31,325 bases of DNA from a virus. The notes beneath the pieces are model-generated. The model saw nothing but the letters and a program-made list of their open reading frames with translations. It had not been told where the DNA came from and did no database searches. Position 1 is the stretch's first letter. Each line of letters starts with the position of its first letter. Shown piece after piece: positions 29,054-31,325 of the stretch. The DNA lies in the IMG/VR virus record IMGVR_UViG_3300045996_000489, positions 1 to 31,325 of that record. One strand, given 5' to 3'. The translations under genes and the position numbers were made by a program.

Positions 29054-29144
29054 CGTTCTGCCTCCGCTGCCCCCACTTCGGGCCGAAAATCTGGCGCATC
29101 ACCTCGTCGCTCGGCGGTATCCAGCGCTTACTCGGCCTTCGCAT
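28968..29144 (-). CDS. Possible overlapping small gene, 58 aa
   Basis: ATG 29144 overlaps the end of the upstream membrane gene, and the 3' half overlaps the zinc-finger gene in another frame. The first 30 codons fall mostly in the short gap and read like protein (MRRPSKRWIPPSDEVMRQIF, then GPKWGQRR). No ribosome site is seen. The gap is filled if it is real. It may equally be a chance frame. Confidence 0.35.
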   Translation of the reverse strand: MRRPSKRWIPPSDEVMRQIFGPKWGQRRQNDAVPVGETPASIEGRSGSAPAVATASRA

Positions 29145-29373
29145 TGCGTTCTTGGGTGCAGCACTCACAAGGAAACGTCGCCCGCCGATGCCGGACCAAA
29201 GCGTAAGCATGTCCGCACTCCAGCGCCACCGACTGGTCCGTCTCGTTGAGCACCCGCCGGTACACTGGCGGCTGGAACTTTCGCGCCGACCGCAGCACCG
29301 CGAGCATGATGCCCACCGCCGCGCCGACAGCCACCGAACACATCAATATGAACGCTGCGTTCGTCATTGCCAT
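29128..29373 (-). CDS. Membrane protein with cytoplasmic Cys cluster, 81 aa
   Basis: 81 aa from ATG 29373 (an ATG two codons later is also possible; no clear ribosome site). One transmembrane helix at residues 7-27 (AFILMCSVAVGAAVGIMLAV) is followed by a basic stretch. The soluble part has Cys53, His55, His62 and Cys69/71/72, a likely metal site. It follows the zinc-ribbon gene closely. Function unknown. Confidence 0.6.
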   Translation of the reverse strand: MAMTNAAFILMCSVAVGAAVGIMLAVLRSARKFQPPVYRRVLNETDQSVALECGHAYALVRHRRATFPCECCTQERNAKAE

Positions 29374-29399
29374 ATCCAGCACTTAGAGGGTTTCCGCAT

Positions 29400-29585
29400 T
29401 CAAAAATACACCTCGAACGCCGGCCAGTTCCGCTTTTGGCAATACGGACATTTGGGCTTGCCAAAAAACGCCCACCTGACCGCATCGCGCGAACAATTGC
29501 CGCAGCGAAACGCCCACAACTTGAACCACGTCGTCGTGACGATTTGCGGAGCGTACACCACTGCTGGCTCGCAATACTTTCTCAC
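29400..29585 (-). CDS. Zinc-ribbon protein, 61 aa
   Basis: 61 aa from a GTG overlapping the upstream stop (GTGA), with GAGGAG 6 bases before it; a longer in-frame extension lies inside the upstream gene. Cys28-x2-Cys31 and Cys46-x2-Cys49 (RCGNC, KCPYCQ) form a plain zinc ribbon. Trp-rich strands surround it. It may bind nucleic acid or protein. Confidence 0.7.
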   Translation of the reverse strand: MRKYCEPAVVYAPQIVTTTWFKLWAFRCGNCSRDAVRWAFFGKPKCPYCQKRNWPAFEVYF

Positions 29586-29830
29586 TTCGGCTCCTCGTGC
29601 CCTCTCGTACAAACCACCTCGTTCCCCCGGAACAGCCACCAGAAGTTGTTCCCGTCCCGATGCGAAAACTTCACCCACTGGCATCCGCACGGCTCCAGAA
29701 ACATCACGTCGGCCACTACCGAAGAAAGGGGAGATTCTGGCTCCGGCGTTGGCTCCCACCCGTCGAGGATAAAGAACTCAATCGGCTGCGGCTCATGGCA
29801 ATAGCCGTTGAACGCATCGATAAATGTCAC
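29582..29830 (-). CDS. Small Cys/Trp-rich protein, 82 aa
   Basis: 82 aa, overlapping both neighbours by 4 bases. It has Cys48-x-Cys50, then Cys74-x3-His78 (EPCGCQW, VVCTRGHEE), probably one metal site, with aromatic strands (GNNFWWLFRG) between them. The first half is Pro/Glu-rich. No family is recognised. Confidence 0.65.
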   Translation of the reverse strand: MTFIDAFNGYCHEPQPIEFFILDGWEPTPEPESPLSSVVADVMFLEPCGCQWVKFSHRDGNNFWWLFRGNEVVCTRGHEEPK

Positions 29831-30201
29831 GCCTTCACCGCCCTATCCGGAGGAAGCATCGCCTCGAAGGAATCAAGAGTCAGCGCGAACGTGCTAGCCA
29901 TCGCGCGCACCGGGTAGAAGCGGAACGCCTTGGCCGCGCCGCGCTCGACAGCATCCCTAAAGTTCCCGCCATCTTGGAGCACCGCATCCGTGGGGTCGTA
30001 TGCGTATGCGACCACCGTCGCCATCGGCGCGCCGCTCGAATTGTACTCCCCGAGCAACCGGCGCCGCGCCTGCGGATCTCGCCACCACACCCATCCATCA
30101 GGAATCTGTGGCGCATTGTCCGGACGCCCAAGGAGATCCGCCACAACTGGATTCCCGTCCGAATGGAACCACCCCGCTATCGCCTTATCTGTTACGTTCA
30201 T
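29827..30201 (-). CDS. Hypothetical protein, 124 aa
   Basis: 124 aa, ATG overlapping the upstream stop (ATGA). The N-terminus has helices with Trp (KAIAGWFHSDGNPVVADLLG, GWVWWRDPQARRRLLGEY), followed by strands (PMATVVAYAYDPTDAVLQ) and a C-terminal helix (AKAFRFYPVRAMASTFALTL). No metal motif or membrane segment. Unknown role in the accessory operon. Confidence 0.6.
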   Translation of the reverse strand: MNVTDKAIAGWFHSDGNPVVADLLGRPDNAPQIPDGWVWWRDPQARRRLLGEYNSSGAPMATVVAYAYDPTDAVLQDGGNFRDAVERGAAKAFRFYPVRAMASTFALTLDSFEAMLPPDRAVKA

Positions 30202-30368
30202 GCGGACTTCACCGTCCCATCCGAATTCCGATCAGGGTGCTGCGCCATCTCCTCGGGAGTCATCGAGGCATGCAAGATCACCCGCCCGCCGTCTACCTCT
30301 GCGACGATCGCCCACACCCCAGCGCACTTGCCGTCCATCTGGTATACCGCGTACTTGCCTTCGTTCAT
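30198..30368 (-). CDS. Small hypothetical protein, 56 aa
   Basis: 56 aa, ATG 30368 with GGTGG 5 bases upstream; the stop overlaps the next ATG. It reads as a small beta protein (MNEGKYAVYQMDGKCAGVWA, VEVDGG-like turns, RVILHASMTPEEMAQ) with an acidic C-terminus. Too short to name. The coupling on the 3' side supports it. Confidence 0.6.
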   Translation of the reverse strand: MNEGKYAVYQMDGKCAGVWAIVAEVDGGRVILHASMTPEEMAQHPDRNSDGTVKSA

Positions 30369-30380
30369 GCCGCCACCAAC

Positions 30381-30581
30381 CTACTCCATCGGCTCATATC
30401 GCCTCTCGTGCGCCAACCCGCTATACCGCTGCCCAGACTTCGAAAGGTCCGGATCAGCTTCCCTATCCAAAACCCTGCGCATCCACTGCGCTAACTTCAT
30501 CCCCTCTTGGTTCGCTGCTTTTTGGTATGCCGCCCGCTGTGCAGGGGACACCCGAATCTGGATCACGTCGCTGTGTGTCAT
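30381..30581 (-). CDS. Ribbon-helix-helix (Arc/CopG-like) regulator
   Basis: 66 aa. A strand with alternating residues (VIQIRVS, 6-12) is followed by two helices (PAQRAAYQKAANQEG and KLAQWMRRVLDREA), the pattern of RHH proteins that bind DNA as dimers through the strand. The C-terminus is disordered. GTCATGACAT covers its start codon, and a run of overlapping TGTCATG units lies 20 bases upstream, so it probably controls itself. No toxin partner is seen nearby. Confidence 0.65.
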   Translation of the reverse strand: MTHSDVIQIRVSPAQRAAYQKAANQEGMKLAQWMRRVLDREADPDLSKSGQRYSGLAHERRYEPME

Positions 30582-30621
30582 GACATTACAAGCGTACGCC
30601 TGTTGTCATGTCATGTCAACA
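30577..30621. promoter_or_regulatory. TGTCATG repeats, likely operator of the ribbon-helix-helix gene
   Basis: GTCATGACAT (30577-30586, palindromic core TCATGA) overlaps the start codon. TGTTGTCATGTCATGTCAACA-type repeats at 30601-30621 carry overlapping TGTCATG units every 5 bases. Ribbon-helix-helix proteins typically bind such short repeated half-sites. An identical GTCATGACAT occurs at 31255-31264. Confidence 0.45.
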
Positions 30622-30798
30622 CATTGCCACACCTGATGGATTCAGGACCCACGCGGCAAGATCTTGCTCCGAAACCTCCACCCGCGCATCTTCCCGCATC
30701 CACCACAGCCACTCGTCTGCCCCGGTCGTCCTCATCCACCACCCGCCACAGTTCTCGTTGTGCCGCCAACGAACCACCGGCTTATCCTGCTCAGGCAT
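30616..30798 (-). CDS. Small Trp-rich protein, 60 aa
   Basis: 60 aa from ATG 30798; the frame continues upstream to 31041, but the added part is less protein-like and crosses a perfect phage dyad. The sequence is Trp-rich (VVRWRHNENCGGWWMRTTGA, EWLWWMREDARVEV) with an Ala/Leu end. No strong ribosome site. Its 3' end carries the TGTCATG repeats of the next gene. Function unknown. Confidence 0.5.
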   Translation of the reverse strand: MPEQDKPVVRWRHNENCGGWWMRTTGADEWLWWMREDARVEVSEQDLAAWVLNPSGVAMC

Positions 30799-31226
30799 GA
30801 AACTGGTGCGCGTGGAAAACCTCAAACCATATTCTCCTACTTCTGTAGTGGGGAAGCAATCCCTTCGATGGAACCACTTTCCCCGATCCCGAATGGGGGC
30901 ACCCACAAGCGAACAAACCCACAGGAAAAGCTCGTATCTGAGCGCGTGGCTACCGGAAAACTGCATATCTGTGGGCGTGGCTATACTCCAGCTTGACCCA
31001 CGGCGGAACCATTTCCAAAAAGGGGAAACGGGGGGGGCCACACCGGGGGCACAGGGCAGCGGTCATGCGCGCCGGCGCAATAGGAGGCGTACCGCAGGGA
31101 AGGCGGGCGGCCGCCTCACACATGCCACATGCGCAGGTGTCCGGTAAACAGGTGCATACCTGCGCGCTATCCATGTTACAAACACACACGTTTATGCGCG
31201 CGCTGAACATGCCCGGCAAACAGAAG
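30799..31226 (-). promoter_or_regulatory. Gene-poor control region with dyad and paired GGAACCA sites
   Basis: It holds the perfect dyad CTAC-TTCT-GTAG (30837-30848), 38 bases before the Trp-rich gene, without clear promoter boxes. Two near-identical short palindromes, GGAACCACTTTCC (30870-30882) and GGAACCATTTCC (31005-31016), lie 135 bases apart. A Cys-rich frame (30950-31252, up to 100 codons, TTG or ATG start) covers part of it with a CPRCG-like motif, but has no ribosome site; it is left unannotated. Confidence 0.4.
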
Positions 31227-31325
31227 TTATCCGGACGCTGGCTCAACATCAATCGTCATGACATCGCGTGGCGGCTCTGGAGCTGTAGCCCTAGGGATCT
31301 GTACCATGATTGCCAGGTTGACGTC
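31227..31325 (-). CDS. C-terminal end of a gene cut by the window edge
   Basis: The frame is open from the right edge to a TAA at 31227-31229 (32 codons visible): NLAIMVQIPRATAPEPPRDV, then MTIDVEPASG. Codon use is like that of neighbours. It may be the end of a longer gene, or a 26-aa gene from the internal ATG. GTCATGACAT (31255-31264) lies inside it. Too little to name. Confidence 0.4.
   Translation of the reverse strand, partial: DVNLAIMVQIPRATAPEPPRDVMTIDVEPASG

Noticed and set aside
30950-31252. Cys-rich minus-strand frame up to 100 codons
   Set aside because: It has a CPRCG-like motif but no ribosome site, and overlaps repeats and another frame; the evidence is too weak for a gene.
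1-31325. CRISPR array, tRNA genes, reverse transcriptase/diversity-generating element, integrase, insertion sequence
   Set aside because: I looked for regular spacers, tRNA T-loop patterns, RT and integrase motifs and terminal repeats by eye and saw none; a tRNA scan would be more sensitive.

Overview
The window is a piece of a tailed-phage genome (Caudoviricetes), either a free phage or the late arm of a prophage. All but one of the supported genes lie on the minus strand, so they read from right to left. They are packed with 4-base ATGA/GTGA overlaps or very short gaps. There is no integrase, replication gene, tRNA or host metabolic block. The sequence is GC-rich and uses ATG, GTG and TTG starts with AGGAG-type ribosome sites. 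The host cannot be named from this sequence.

Reading in the direction of transcription: (1) 31.3 to 27.5 kb holds small accessory genes. These include a ribbon-helix-helix regulator with its own likely operators, a run of small Cys/His-rich (zinc-ribbon-like) proteins, two hairpin-rich or gene-poor stretches and a widely distributed small phage protein. (2) 27.4 to 21.9 kb holds a secreted Cys-containing protein, two small membrane proteins (holin candidates), a calcineurin-like phosphoesterase with a helical N-terminal region, a small winged-helix-like protein, a dATP/dGTP diphosphohydrolase (MazG-like) and the large terminase. No clear small terminase is seen. (3) 21.9 to 20 kb is a receptor-binding cassette, with a small adhesin-like protein and a pectate-lyase-fold tailspike, behind its own regulatory element. 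(4) 19.9 to 13.5 kb holds two accessory proteins, an 845-aa portal with a zinc ribbon, a scaffold-like protein and the major capsid protein. (5) 13.5 to 6.2 kb begins with a probable Acb2/Tad1-type cyclic-nucleotide sponge. Two Cys-motif proteins, a neck-like protein, a membrane coiled-coil protein, a beta-rich protein and a tail-hub-like protein follow, and then an L,D-transpeptidase-domain protein. (6) 6.2 to 1 kb holds a tail fibre, the one plus-strand gene (a secreted protein), a roughly 600-base stretch with an RNA-like inverted-repeat architecture, and two large helical or Q/N-rich proteins that may be ejection proteins.

The order terminase, portal, scaffold, coat, neck proteins, hub and large internal proteins, with no tape measure or tail tube, resembles P22-type podoviruses. 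The podovirus label is an inference from gene order.

The most interesting signals are: a 12-bp dyad (CTAC-N4-GTAG) repeated in front of separate transcription units, four times beside similarly placed promoter-like boxes; the anti-defence sponge candidate directly behind the capsid gene; the L,D-transpeptidase inside the virion module; and the folded element at 3811-3958 next to the lone antisense secreted gene.
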